A stretch of 9,111 bases of DNA from NCBI GenBank assembly GCA_903910005.1, contig CAIVXW010000164.1:1-9111 (forward strand), in the 5' to 3' direction. Numbering within the stretch: the stretch's first letter is position 1; each line of letters begins with the position of its first letter. Below are positions 1 to 6,812 of the stretch, in pieces. The notes under the pieces are model-generated. The model saw nothing but the letters and a program-made list of their open reading frames with translations, had not been told where the DNA came from and did not search any database. A program made the position numbers and the translations under genes. The stretch comes from an uncultured Methylococcaceae bacterium. Lineage in GTDB: Bacteria > Pseudomonadota > Gammaproteobacteria > Methylococcales > Methylococcaceae.

Positions 1-694
1 CAACCGGGGTGATGCTCATCTCCTCATGGTAAAGACTGCCATCCTTGCGTTTGTTGATGAGTTCTCCCCGCCAGTTACGCCCCTCGCGGATGCAGTTCCA
101 CATCTGCTCATAAAAGCTCTTTTCCTGTAAACCGGAACGCCACAGGGCACCGGGTATCATGCCTACCACGTCGTCAAATTCGTAACCGGTAAGCTGGGTA
201 AACGCCGGATTGATCCATTCGATGCGTGAATCGGCGTCGGTAATGATAATGGCCTTGGCTGCCGCGTTGACAGCCATCGCCAGCAACTGGTTGCGTTGCT
301 CCATTTCCTTGCGGTGTATGGCATAGCGGATCACCCGAACCAGTTCGCTGGCACGCACCTCCTCCTTGACCAGGTAGTCGGATGCACCGGCATCCAGCAC
401 CGAGAGGGCAAAATCAATATCGGCCCGACCGGTCAACACGATGATGGGCGATTTGCCAGCCACCTCGCGTCCCGCCCGGACGGTTTCCAGCCCAATCGAA
501 TCCGGCAGGGACAAATCCAGCAGGATGACATCAAAGCTTGTCGTATGAAGCTGACGTCTGGCATCGGCCAGAGTCATGACATGGGTAAGGTCAAAGCGGC
601 ATTCCCGGGCCGTTCGCAGGGTAATGCGCAGCAGTTCGGCATCACCCGGTTCATCTTCCACCAACAGGATGCGTATCAGCGAAGGTAAACTCAT
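1..694 (-). CDS. Response regulator receiver-PAS protein, C-terminus cut off by window edge
   Basis: The minus-strand frame is open from the ATG at 694..692 to the left edge, giving 231 codons with no stop. Residues about 6-125 form a CheY-type receiver: acidic pair E13/D14, phosphoacceptor D60 in ILLDLSLPD, T88 in VLTGRAD, and K110 in DYLVKEE. A PAS domain follows from about residue 135, with the typical runs ITDADSRIEWINPAF and LTGYEFDDVVG, then a WRGELINKRKDGSLY stretch near the end of what is visible. In the family, receiver-PAS proteins usually continue into a GGDEF, EAL, PAS/PAC or kinase output. That part lies outside the window, so the output is unknown. The start overlaps the stop of the upstream receiver gene by 4 bases (ATGA, 691-694) with no good ribosome site, so translation is probably coupled. 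It is the third gene of a kinase-receiver-receiver operon. The protein is likely cytoplasmic, since no signal or membrane segment is seen. Confidence 0.9.
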   Translation of the reverse strand, partial: MSLPSLIRILLVEDEPGDAELLRITLRTARECRFDLTHVMTLADARRQLHTTSFDVILLDLSLPDSIGLETVRAGREVAGKSPIIVLTGRADIDFALSVLDAGASDYLVKEEVRASELVRVIRYAIHRKEMEQRNQLLAMAVNAAAKAIIITDADSRIEWINPAFTQLTGYEFDDVVGMIPGALWRSGLQEKSFYEQMWNCIREGRNWRGELINKRKDGSLYHEEMSITPV

Positions 695-1143
695 TTTTTG
701 TTGCTCACGGGGAGGCGGGTCAGGGTGAACCAGTAGTCGCCCAGTTGCTCCATGGCTGCGGCGAATTGCACCATGTCGACCGGCTTGGTGATATAGCCGG
801 ATGCCCCCAGTTGATAGGAGGCTACCACGTCGCGCTCCACATCAGAGGTAGTCAGAATGACTACCGGAATGGCCTTGAATGCCTCGTCGGCTTTTATGAT
901 GGACAGGAATTCGCGGCCATCCATGCGGGGCATGTTCAGATCGAGCAAAATGAGGTCGGGGCGCGGGGCTTCGGTGTGCGGGGCAAGCCGTTGCAGGAAG
1001 TGGAGTGCCTCACGTCCATCCGGTTGATGGTGCAGGTGCGCCCGGATGCGGCCCTGCTTCAGGGCCAGGGCAACCAGATGGGCATCGGCCGGGTCGTCTT
1101 CGATAAGGAGTATGTCGAAGGGGGGAATATTGGGAATAATCAT
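691..1143 (-). CDS. Single-domain response regulator (CheY/Rcp1-like)
   Basis: This 150-residue protein is essentially one receiver domain with no output domain. The visible signature is acidic cluster E15-D16-D17 after the first beta strand, phosphoacceptor D68 in LILLDLNMPRMDG, T98 in VVILTTSD, and K120-P121 in YITKPV. The DLNMPRMDGREFL run, the spacing, and a short C-terminal tail resemble the Rcp1-type receivers found beside phytochrome-like and GAF kinases. Such proteins act as phosphate shuttles or by protein-protein contact, not by binding DNA. Its ATG (1143..1141) overlaps the kinase stop by 4 bases and its own stop overlaps the next gene in the same way. It therefore sits in the middle of a tightly coupled operon and is the obvious phosphotransfer partner of the kinase, although this is inferred from position. 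No Shine-Dalgarno sequence is visible before the start. Confidence 0.93.
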   Translation of the reverse strand: MIIPNIPPFDILLIEDDPADAHLVALALKQGRIRAHLHHQPDGREALHFLQRLAPHTEAPRPDLILLDLNMPRMDGREFLSIIKADEAFKAIPVVILTTSDVERDVVASYQLGASGYITKPVDMVQFAAAMEQLGDYWFTLTRLPVSNKK

Positions 1144-2438
1144 GATTGATGCGGTTCGTCGGGTAATTCGAATACGATGGCGGCTCCGCCGAGGTCGGAG
1201 TTTTTGATGGTGATGCAGCCATGGCGGTTTTCCACGATCCGCCTGACGATGGCCAGACCAATGCCGGTACCGGCTTCAGGATTTCTGTCCAGGCGTTCAA
1301 ACAGGCCGAATACCTTCGAGCGATACTCGGCGGGGATTCCCGGGCCGTTATCCTCTACGCTGATTCGGGTCACCATTCCCGGTCGTTCGCCACTGATCCT
1401 GATATGGGGCGGCCTGTCCAACTGACGATGAACCAGCGCATTTTCCAGTAAAATCTGGAAAATTTCCATCAGTCGGGGTTGGTCAAGGTACACGCCGGGC
1501 AGGGGGCGTATGTCAATGGTGGCACCGGTTTGTTGAAATCGTGGACTCAGCCGGTTGACGACCAGTTCTACCAGGCCGTGGGTATTTTGCCGGATCATGA
1601 GTCCCCGGGCTTCGGTTGCCGCCAGATAACGTTCGACGTCACGCACCAGGTTGCGTAGTCGCAAGGCACCGGCATGAATGAAATTCAGGGACAGACGTGC
1701 CTCCGGATTGTCCAGTTGTTCGCGGATCAGGTCGTCAAGTCGGCGGCTGTAAATCAGCAGATGCCGGATGGGTTCCTGCAGGTGATGCGCTGATATCCGC
1801 GAAAAGATCGAAAGATCAGCCAGAGCCAGATTGGCTACGTCCTCCGCCTGTTGCCGGGCCTGTACGGCCTGTTGCAGTTGTGATGACAGTCGGACATTTT
1901 CGAGTGAAACGGTTGCCTGCAGGGTCAAAAAGAGCAGGGATTGCATCCGCCCGTCATGGAAAAGGCGGGATGCGGTACGGTGTTCCAGATACAGCACGCC
2001 ACTGATTCTGTCGGTGTGAACCAGGGGCAGGCATAACCCCGATTGCACTTCGACGGCCGCAAGGTAGGGATCACGTCCCGCAACGGGATGATCAGCCAGT
2101 CTTTCCGGCGTTAGCGTGAGCGGGGAGCGGCTGTCCATCACGTGCTGCAGGGTGAGGACGGGAAGATTGCCGGACGTCTCCATACCAACCGGCGGGGTGT
2201 GGCAGATTTCCTGATCGTCGGATCGTTCCATGATTAGTTCGGGAACGTCGGCCTGCAGCAGAATCAGCACGGCCCGCCGGGCACCGGAACAACGCTGGAG
2301 TGTCCTGACGATTTCCGGTATCAGCGTTTCCAGCCGGTCATGACTGAACAGGGTTTCAGAGGCCTTCATCAGGGCTGTCATCCCGATGGGCGAGTAGTCG
2401 ACAGGGGAGGGGATATCATCGGAGCGGTCAACGACCAT
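1140..2438 (-). CDS. Cytoplasmic GAF-domain sensor histidine kinase
   Basis: The protein has 432 residues from the ATG at 2438..2436. Residues about 26-183 form a GAF domain, with LCLPLVHTDRISGVLYLEH being characteristic. A short coiled linker (about 183-205) leads to a HisKA-type H-box, SAHHLQEPIR, around H218. The HATPase region follows, with N-box N333 (LLENALVHR), G1 box DNGPGIP (363-369), F-box VFGLFERL and G2 box GTGIGLAIV (390-398). No transmembrane helix or signal peptide is visible, so it should sense a cytoplasmic cue through GAF, whose ligand cannot be told. There is no bilin-binding Cys-His motif, so I do not call it a phytochrome. The residue after the phosphoacceptor His is His219 instead of the usual Asp or Glu. 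The frame can be extended to an ATG at 2519, but that added stretch is Pro/Ala-rich and spans an intergenic hairpin. I therefore chose 2438, which has a weak GGA-type ribosome site. It is the first gene of the operon, divergent from bioD. Confidence 0.9.
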   Translation of the reverse strand: MVVDRSDDIPSPVDYSPIGMTALMKASETLFSHDRLETLIPEIVRTLQRCSGARRAVLILLQADVPELIMERSDDQEICHTPPVGMETSGNLPVLTLQHVMDSRSPLTLTPERLADHPVAGRDPYLAAVEVQSGLCLPLVHTDRISGVLYLEHRTASRLFHDGRMQSLLFLTLQATVSLENVRLSSQLQQAVQARQQAEDVANLALADLSIFSRISAHHLQEPIRHLLIYSRRLDDLIREQLDNPEARLSLNFIHAGALRLRNLVRDVERYLAATEARGLMIRQNTHGLVELVVNRLSPRFQQTGATIDIRPLPGVYLDQPRLMEIFQILLENALVHRQLDRPPHIRISGERPGMVTRISVEDNGPGIPAEYRSKVFGLFERLDRNPEAGTGIGLAIVRRIVENRHGCITIKNSDLGGAAIVFELPDEPHQS

Positions 2439-2640
2439 GCAACTTTTTCCAGGCGAAGCGGAGGGTAAGGGGGGAGCGGTTGCTCCCGGAGGGAGGGCTA
2501 TTCGCGCATACCGGCACATTTGCGGTATAGTCTGCCGTTTTTCGTCTGGTTTGGCCAGATTTTGTTGTTGCGTTCAGCGAGGGGCTGCTGCAACCTTACA
2601 AGGCCCATCTTTACCACCCTTCCACAATTTGCGGCAAATA
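2439..2640. other. Divergent intergenic region between kinase operon and bioD
   Basis: These 202 bases must hold the promoters of both directions. A perfect 6-bp inverted repeat lies at 2472-2477/2482-2487 (GGGAGC, loop GGTT, GCTCCC). A 5-bp repeat lies at 2545-2549/2555-2559 (TCTGG/CCAGA), followed by a T-rich run. A TATAGT at 2526-2531 could be a -10 box for bioD, but no convincing -35 box sits at the right distance, so no promoter is called. I see no ORF with coding character here. Confidence 0.5.
2472..2487. repeat. Perfect 6-bp inverted repeat in divergent region
   Basis: GGGAGC and GCTCCC are separated by GGTT. On the minus strand it would lie about 34 bases before the kinase ATG, inside that gene's probable leader. 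No T-run follows on either strand, so it is not an intrinsic terminator. It could be an operator or a leader hairpin, and the function is unknown. Confidence 0.55.
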
Positions 2641-3342
2641 ATGAGGCACAAAGGGCTGTTTATCACCGGAACCGATACCGGCATTGGCAAAACCTGGGTT
2701 ACCGCAGGGTTGCTGAACCTCCTGCGGGAGGAGGGGTTGCACGTGCTGGGCATGAAGCCGGTGGCAACCGGGGCAGAGCGAACACCGACCGGTCTGGTAA
2801 ACGAGGATGCCCTGCAGTTGCAGGCCAGGGGCAGTGAGGTTCTGGCGTATGCCCAAATCAATCCCTGGGTATTTGAACCACCGGTTTCGCCTCATATCGC
2901 TGCTGAGCAGGCAGGGTGTGAACTGGATCTGGATAAAATCGTTGATGCCTGCTGGCGTCTGGCAGAAACAACCGATTGCTTGCTGGTTGAGGGAGTGGGA
3001 GGCTGGGAAGTACCGTTAAACCGACACCACACCGTCGCTGATCTGGCCGTGCGTCTGGGATTTCCGGTCATTCTGGTCGTGGGTCTGAGGCTCGGCTGCA
3101 TCAATCATGCGGTATTGACGGCGCGGGCCATTGCCGGTCGCCCCGTTCAGTGTCCCGGCTGGATTGCCAATGCCATTGATCCACACATGCTGTCTGCTGA
3201 ACACAATGTGGAAACACTGAAGTCACTGATTGATCCACCGCTGCTGGCGGCTTTGCCTTGTCTCAGTCCAGCTTCATCGAACAATCACGCTATTTTTACC
3301 CGAATTCAACGACAGGCAATCTTGCGTGCAATAGGGGCTTGA
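2641..3342 (+). CDS. bioD: ATP-dependent dethiobiotin synthetase BioD
   Basis: BioD closes the ureido ring of dethiobiotin from 7,8-diaminopelargonate, CO2 and ATP, the next-to-last step of biotin synthesis, in the cytoplasm. The 233-residue product is of usual family length. The P-loop is G10-TDTGIG-K17-T18. KPVATG (39-44, with the substrate-binding Lys39), the NEDA run (D56) and VEGVGGWEVP (E117 onward) are all in place. The TVADLAVRLGFPVILVV segment and its following GLRLGCINHAVLTARAI stretch are typical of the family. The ATG at 2641 puts the P-loop at the expected distance from the N-terminus. The frame is open further upstream to 2437, but that sequence has no family resemblance. The ribosome site is weak. 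No other bio gene is in the window, so bioD appears separated from bioA/B/C/F, or its partners lie elsewhere. The gene ends 127 bases before the DUF2244 gene on the same strand. Confidence 0.95.
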   Translation: MRHKGLFITGTDTGIGKTWVTAGLLNLLREEGLHVLGMKPVATGAERTPTGLVNEDALQLQARGSEVLAYAQINPWVFEPPVSPHIAAEQAGCELDLDKIVDACWRLAETTDCLLVEGVGGWEVPLNRHHTVADLAVRLGFPVILVVGLRLGCINHAVLTARAIAGRPVQCPGWIANAIDPHMLSAEHNVETLKSLIDPPLLAALPCLSPASSNNHAIFTRIQRQAILRAIGA

Positions 3343-3351
3343 GATAAATTC

Positions 3352-3368
3352 ACCCGTTCCTGACGGGT
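3352..3368. repeat. Stem-loop just after bioD
   Basis: A perfect 6-bp inverted repeat, ACCCGT/ACGGGT with loop TCCTG, starts 10 bases after the bioD stop. There is no T-run after it on the plus strand, so it is at most a weak or factor-dependent terminator or an RNA 3'-end stabiliser. The octamer AATTCACC just before it (3347-3354) recurs at 3395-3402. Confidence 0.45.
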
Positions 3369-3424
3369 TGCGGCAGAAGGTGTCCGGCGGCCTTAATTCA
3401 CCTACTTTTGGCGGTGTAAAAGCG

Positions 3425-3456
3425 TACCCGGGCTGGCGGCATGAATTTTCCGGGTA
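3425..3456 (+). repeat. Inverted repeat abutting the DUF2244 ribosome site
   Basis: TACCCGG (3425-3431) and CCGGGTA (3450-3456) are perfect complements 18 bases apart. The right arm ends directly at the GAGG (3457-3460) that serves the ATG at 3470. In RNA this hairpin would stack against the ribosome site. In DNA it could be a dimer-binding operator. The function is inferred only from position. Confidence 0.5.
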
Positions 3457-3469
3457 GAGGTTCCCTGCA

Positions 3470-3964
3470 ATGATAAAGACCGAACAGGGTGTTCCGGGTC
3501 GACAGCACCGGATCATCCTCACTGCCAATGCCTCCATGACCGCCCGCCAGATGCATTTTTTTCTGGCCATCGCCTTGTTGTTTCTGGGAATGACTGCAAC
3601 CGGTTTTGTGATGCTGGGAGCCTGGCCGGTACTTCCGTTTGCCGGTCTGGAGTGGTTGCTGCTGGCTTATTGCATGAGGAAAACCCTCGACAGGAATGCC
3701 TTGCGCGAAGTGATTACCCTGGCGGACGACGTGCTGATCTGGGAGCAGGGGCGGCTTGAACCGGAGCGCAGTTTACGCCTTCAGAGTGCGTGGGTTGCGC
3801 TGGAATGGGGCGAGTCCCGCAATCGCAATCATGCCCGCCGGTTATTTCTGCGTTCCCATGGACGCAGGACGGAGATCGGGGCATTTCTGACCGAGGATGA
3901 GCGGGCTACACTGGCGGCGACACTGACCCGATTACTATCTGACAATCAAAAATACATGCGTTGA
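3470..3964 (+). CDS. DUF2244 family membrane protein
   Basis: The 164-residue protein has two hydrophobic segments close together (about residues 28-48 and 50-68), split by a short turn with GAWPVLPFAG. A soluble C-terminal half follows that is rich in Arg and Glu, including a WVALEWGESRNRN stretch. This layout and the position just upstream of cytochrome oxidase genes match the DUF2244 integral membrane family of proteobacteria, whose function is not established. A GAGG at 3457-3460 supports the ATG at 3470. The last codons (LSDNQKYMR and stop) lie inside the first copy of an imperfect tandem duplication that continues into the coxB leader, so the C-terminus may have been reshaped by that event. 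A role in oxidase assembly is inferred from the neighbourhood only. Confidence 0.8.
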   Translation: MIKTEQGVPGRQHRIILTANASMTARQMHFFLAIALLFLGMTATGFVMLGAWPVLPFAGLEWLLLAYCMRKTLDRNALREVITLADDVLIWEQGRLEPERSLRLQSAWVALEWGESRNRNHARRLFLRSHGRRTEIGAFLTEDERATLAATLTRLLSDNQKYMR

Positions 3965-4027
3965 AGAATTTCTTCTGCAATGTTTCTGGCAATCAAAAAT
4001 ACATACCTTCAAAAATTTCTTTTGCGA
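3936..4027. repeat. Imperfect 47-base-period tandem duplication before coxB
   Basis: Aligned by eye at offset 47, 3936-3980 and 3983-4027 agree at 37 of 45 positions, with a 15-base exact core (CAATCAAAAATACAT at 3943-3957 and 3990-4004). Copy 1 contains the last codons and stop of the DUF2244 gene. Copy 2 lies wholly in the gap before coxB. Copy 1 also holds a 6-bp dyad, GAAGAA-T-TTCTTC (3963-3975). Copy 2 has the related but decayed CAAAA-ATTTC-TTTTG (4010-4024). The stretch is AT-rich compared with the flanking genes. Confidence 0.85.
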
Positions 4028-4047
4028 CTTTTGATGTAGAGGGCACC

Positions 4048-5169
4048 GTGAGAAAACTTAGATTATGGCTGGCCGGCCTGGGGCTGGCCTTTTTATGGGG
4101 TCAGGCTGAGGCCGATTACACCCTGAACCTGACCGAAGGCGTGACCGAACTGAGCAGGGATGTACATGATTTACACATGGTCATTTTCTGGATCTGTGTA
4201 GCCATTGGTGTGCTGGTCTACGGTCTGATCATCTATTCCATTGCCAATCACCGCAAATCCAAGGGGGCGATTGCGGCAGATTTTCATGAAAATACCAAGC
4301 TTGAAATTGTCTGGACAGTCATCCCCTTTCTGATACTGATAGGCATGGCCATCCCGGCGACCCGGGTGATGATCAAAATTTATGATACATCAGGGGCCGA
4401 CATGACCATCAAGGTCACCGGGTATCAATGGAAGTGGCGTTACGAGTATCTGGACGAAGGGCTGGATTTTTTCAGCACCCTGGATGCTGACAGCAACCGG
4501 GCTCGCCAGACGGGTTCGGGCATTCGTCCCGCCAGCGTGGACAATTATCTGCTTAACGTAGACAAGCCACTGGTACTGCCGACCCACAAAAAGATCCGTT
4601 TTGTCTTTACCGGGGCCGATGTACTTCACTCCTGGTGGGTACCGGCTCTGGGCTGGAAGAAGGACACCATCCCCGGATTCATCACCGAGGCCTGGGCCAA
4701 CATTGAGCAGGAAGGTACCTTCAGGGGTCAGTGTACCGAATTGTGCGGTCGTGATCATGGCTTCATGCCCATTGTGGTTGTCGCCAAGCCGGAGAGTGAA
4801 TACCGTGCCTGGATCGCCGAGCAAAAATCCGCCGGTGCGGCCGCAAAGGCGGACGCTACCCGCGAATTCAGCATGGATGAACTGATGGCCCGGGGCAAAA
4901 CTACTTACGAATCGAATTGCGCGGCCTGTCACCAGGCGACCGGAGAAGGCATTCCCGGCATGGTCCCGGCCATCAGCAACAGCCCGGTGGCTACCGGCCC
5001 CATCGCTCAGCATCTTGATGTGGTGTTGAACGGCAAGGGTGCCATGATGCCGGCCTTCAGGGAAACGCTGAGTCCGGTCGAACTGGCGGCGGTCGTCACC
5101 TACCAGCGTAATGCCCTTGGTAACGGCATGGCAGACATGATTCAGCCTTCCGCCATCAAGTCAAATTAA
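4048..5169 (+). CDS. coxB: Cytochrome c oxidase subunit II with fused cytochrome c domain (caa3 type)
   Basis: Subunit II takes electrons from cytochrome c at its CuA centre on the periplasmic side and passes them to heme a of subunit I. From the GTG at 4048 the product has 373 residues. A signal peptide ends near A20-E21-A22. Two membrane helices lie at about 44-66 and 87-110. The aromatic GYQWKWRYEY motif is at 125-134. The CuA ligands are complete: H194 (LHSWW), C229, E231, C233, H237 and M240. Residues about 276-358 add a cytochrome c domain with heme motif C291-A-A-C294-H295 and a likely axial Met at MMPAF (M333 or M334). The fusion marks a caa3-type enzyme. I chose GTG 4048 because an AGAGGG (4038-4043) precedes it and it starts a proper signal peptide. 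The in-frame TTG at 3961 would add 29 residues from the duplicated region before the signal and is less likely. coxA follows after 29 bases. Confidence 0.95.
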   Translation: MRKLRLWLAGLGLAFLWGQAEADYTLNLTEGVTELSRDVHDLHMVIFWICVAIGVLVYGLIIYSIANHRKSKGAIAADFHENTKLEIVWTVIPFLILIGMAIPATRVMIKIYDTSGADMTIKVTGYQWKWRYEYLDEGLDFFSTLDADSNRARQTGSGIRPASVDNYLLNVDKPLVLPTHKKIRFVFTGADVLHSWWVPALGWKKDTIPGFITEAWANIEQEGTFRGQCTELCGRDHGFMPIVVVAKPESEYRAWIAEQKSAGAAAKADATREFSMDELMARGKTTYESNCAACHQATGEGIPGMVPAISNSPVATGPIAQHLDVVLNGKGAMMPAFRETLSPVELAAVVTYQRNALGNGMADMIQPSAIKSN

Positions 5170-5198
5170 ACGATACATTCTGAAAGAGGTTATCAGCC

Positions 5199-6800
5199 AT
5201 GTCAGCATCAGCGGCAACGCACGACGATCATCACGATGATCACCACGACGATCATGGTCCCGCCAAGGGATTCATGCGTTGGGTTTATACCACCAACCAC
5301 AAGGACATCGGAACCTTGTATATGATTACCTCGCTGATCATGTTCATGATTGGCGGTGCCATGGCCCTGGTCATCCGACTGGAGCTGTTTGAGCCGGGCA
5401 TGCAGTACGTCGATCCCGGCTTCTTCAACCAGATGACCACCCTGCATGCCCTTATCATGGTATTTGGTGCGGTCATGCCAGCCTTTGCCGGTATGGCCAA
5501 CTGGATGATCCCCATCATGATCGGGGCACCTGACATGGCATTGCCCCGACTCAACAACTGGAGCTTCTGGCTGTTGCCGTTCGGGTTCGTAATGCTGGCC
5601 AGTACCCTGTTCATGGAGGGTGGGGCACCGGCAGCCGGCTGGACCCTCTACCCCCCGCTGGTGCTGCAAACCGGTGACAGTTTCCCCTTCACCATTTTCA
5701 CCATCCATATTCTGGGTATTTCCTCGATTATGGCGGCCATCAATATCATCACCACCGTCCTCAACATGCGGGCACCCGGCATGACCATGATGAAACTGCC
5801 GCTGTTCGTCTGGACCTGGGTTATTACCGCATTTCTGCTGATCGCCGTCATGCCGGTGTTTGCGGGTGCAGTGACCATGCTGTTGACCGACAAATACTTT
5901 GGCACCAGTTTCTTCAACGCCGCCGGGGGTGGCGATCCGGTGTTGTATCAGCACCTGTTCTGGTTCTTTGGTCACCCGGAAGTTTATATCCTGATCCTGC
6001 CGTCATTCGGAATCATCTCGCAGATTATCCCGACCTTCGCCCGCAAGCCGCTGTTCGGCTATAGCTCCATGGTGTATGCGACGGCTTCCATTGGTCTGCT
6101 GTCCTTCGTGGTCTGGGCTCATCACCAGTATACGGTAGGCATGCCGATTGCCGGCGAACTGTACTTTACCTACGCCACCATGCTGATCGCCGTGCCGACC
6201 GGTGTAAAGGTCTTCAACTGGATATCCACCATGTGGCGGGGATCCATGACCTTTGAAACCCCCATGCTGTTTGCCATTGCCTTTGTGATGCTGTTCACCA
6301 TGGGCGGATTCACCGGTTTGATGATGTCCATCTCACCGGCTGACCTGCAATACCACGATACTTATTTCATCGTGGCCCACTTCCATTACGTGCTGGTACC
6401 GGGATCGGTCTTTGCCTTGATGGCAGGAACGTACTACTGGTTGCCCAAGTGGACTGGCTATATGTATGACGAACGACTGGGCAAACTGCATTTCTGGCTG
6501 ACCACCATTTCAGTCAACGTTACCTTTTTCCCGCAGCATTTCCTCGGACTGGCCGGCATGCCCAGAAGAATTCCGGACTACGCCGTTCAGTTCGCCGAAT
6601 TCAATGCCTGGTCCAGTGTGGGAGCCTTTGTATTCGGGTTCTCGCAGCTGCTGTTCATCTACATCATCATCAAGGCCGTCCGTGGCGGTCAGAAGGCGAC
6701 GGATGAAGTCTGGGAAGGAGCCAGCGAACACGGTCTGGAATGGCAACTGCCCTCTCCACCGCCGTATCACTCCTGGATTACCGCACCCTTCGTGAAGTAA
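5199..6800 (+). CDS. coxA: Cytochrome c oxidase subunit I (A1-type heme-copper oxidase)
   Basis: This is the catalytic, proton-pumping subunit that reduces O2 at the heme a3-CuB site in the inner membrane. The protein has 533 residues, the usual length, and many membrane helices. Key residues are all visible: heme a ligands H83 (TTLHALIMVFG) and H396, heme a3 ligand H394 (HDTYFIVAHFHYV), CuB ligands H259, H308 and H309, and the Tyr263 that cross-links to His259 in GHPEVY. For proton uptake, the D-channel aspartate D112 (IGAPDMALPRLNN), E261 and the K-channel lysine K337 (PTGVKVFNW) are present, which makes it A1-type. The N-terminus is unusual: H8 to H19 is three HDDH units encoded by 12-base repeats. 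It should face the cytoplasm. GAGG at 5186-5189 is well spaced from the ATG. An intrinsic terminator follows the stop, so CoxA may be made in excess of the downstream assembly genes. Confidence 0.98.
   Translation: MSASAATHDDHHDDHHDDHGPAKGFMRWVYTTNHKDIGTLYMITSLIMFMIGGAMALVIRLELFEPGMQYVDPGFFNQMTTLHALIMVFGAVMPAFAGMANWMIPIMIGAPDMALPRLNNWSFWLLPFGFVMLASTLFMEGGAPAAGWTLYPPLVLQTGDSFPFTIFTIHILGISSIMAAINIITTVLNMRAPGMTMMKLPLFVWTWVITAFLLIAVMPVFAGAVTMLLTDKYFGTSFFNAAGGGDPVLYQHLFWFFGHPEVYILILPSFGIISQIIPTFARKPLFGYSSMVYATASIGLLSFVVWAHHQYTVGMPIAGELYFTYATMLIAVPTGVKVFNWISTMWRGSMTFETPMLFAIAFVMLFTMGGFTGLMMSISPADLQYHDTYFIVAHFHYVLVPGSVFALMAGTYYWLPKWTGYMYDERLGKLHFWLTTISVNVTFFPQHFLGLAGMPRRIPDYAVQFAEFNAWSSVGAFVFGFSQLLFIYIIIKAVRGGQKATDEVWEGASEHGLEWQLPSPPPYHSWITAPFVK
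5220..5255 (+). repeat. Three in-frame 12-base repeats encoding HDDH
   Basis: Three adjacent units start at 5220. Units 1 and 3 are identical (CACGACGATCAT). Unit 2 differs by two synonymous changes (CACGATGATCAC). They encode residues 8-19 of CoxA as HDDH x3. Such a tract can expand or contract by slippage without a frameshift. His-rich N-termini are common in proteobacterial CoxA, but a regular perfect tandem is worth noting. Confidence 0.9.
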
Positions 6801-6812
6801 TTCGGTGACACG

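Noticed and set aside
296..1149. Plus-strand ORFs at 296-688 and 745-1149 opposite the receiver genes
   Set aside because: The minus strand encodes intact receiver domains there. The plus-strand products are His/Gln/Gly-rich shadows.
1140..2519. Longer kinase reading frame starting at 2519
   Set aside because: The added 27 residues are Pro/Ala-rich with no family character and run through an intergenic hairpin. The ATG at 2438 is a better start.
2593..2601. ACCTTACAA resembling half of a BirA biotin operator upstream of bioD
   Set aside because: Only the TTACAA part matches, and no opposite half (TTGTAA type) occurs at the expected distance upstream.
2437..2640. N-terminal extension of bioD from 2437
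   Set aside because: It would place the P-loop about 78 residues from the N-terminus, whereas BioD has it within the first 20. The extension has no BioD-like sequence.
3352..3368. Hairpin after bioD as an intrinsic terminator
   Set aside because: The stem is perfect, but no T-run follows on the plus strand, so it is listed only as an inverted repeat.
3961..4047. TTG start giving coxB 29 extra residues
   Set aside because: The extension comes from the duplicated AT-rich leader and precedes a complete signal peptide. GTG 4048 has its own AGAGGG.
4390..5013. Minus-strand ORF opposite coxB (207 codons)
   Set aside because: It is an antisense shadow of a clear gene, with no ribosome site or recognisable motif.
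5208..5975. Long minus-strand ORF opposite coxA (255 codons)
   Set aside because: It mirrors the codon structure of coxA. The product is a low-complexity His/Gly/Gln-rich sequence with no domain, and coxA is certain.
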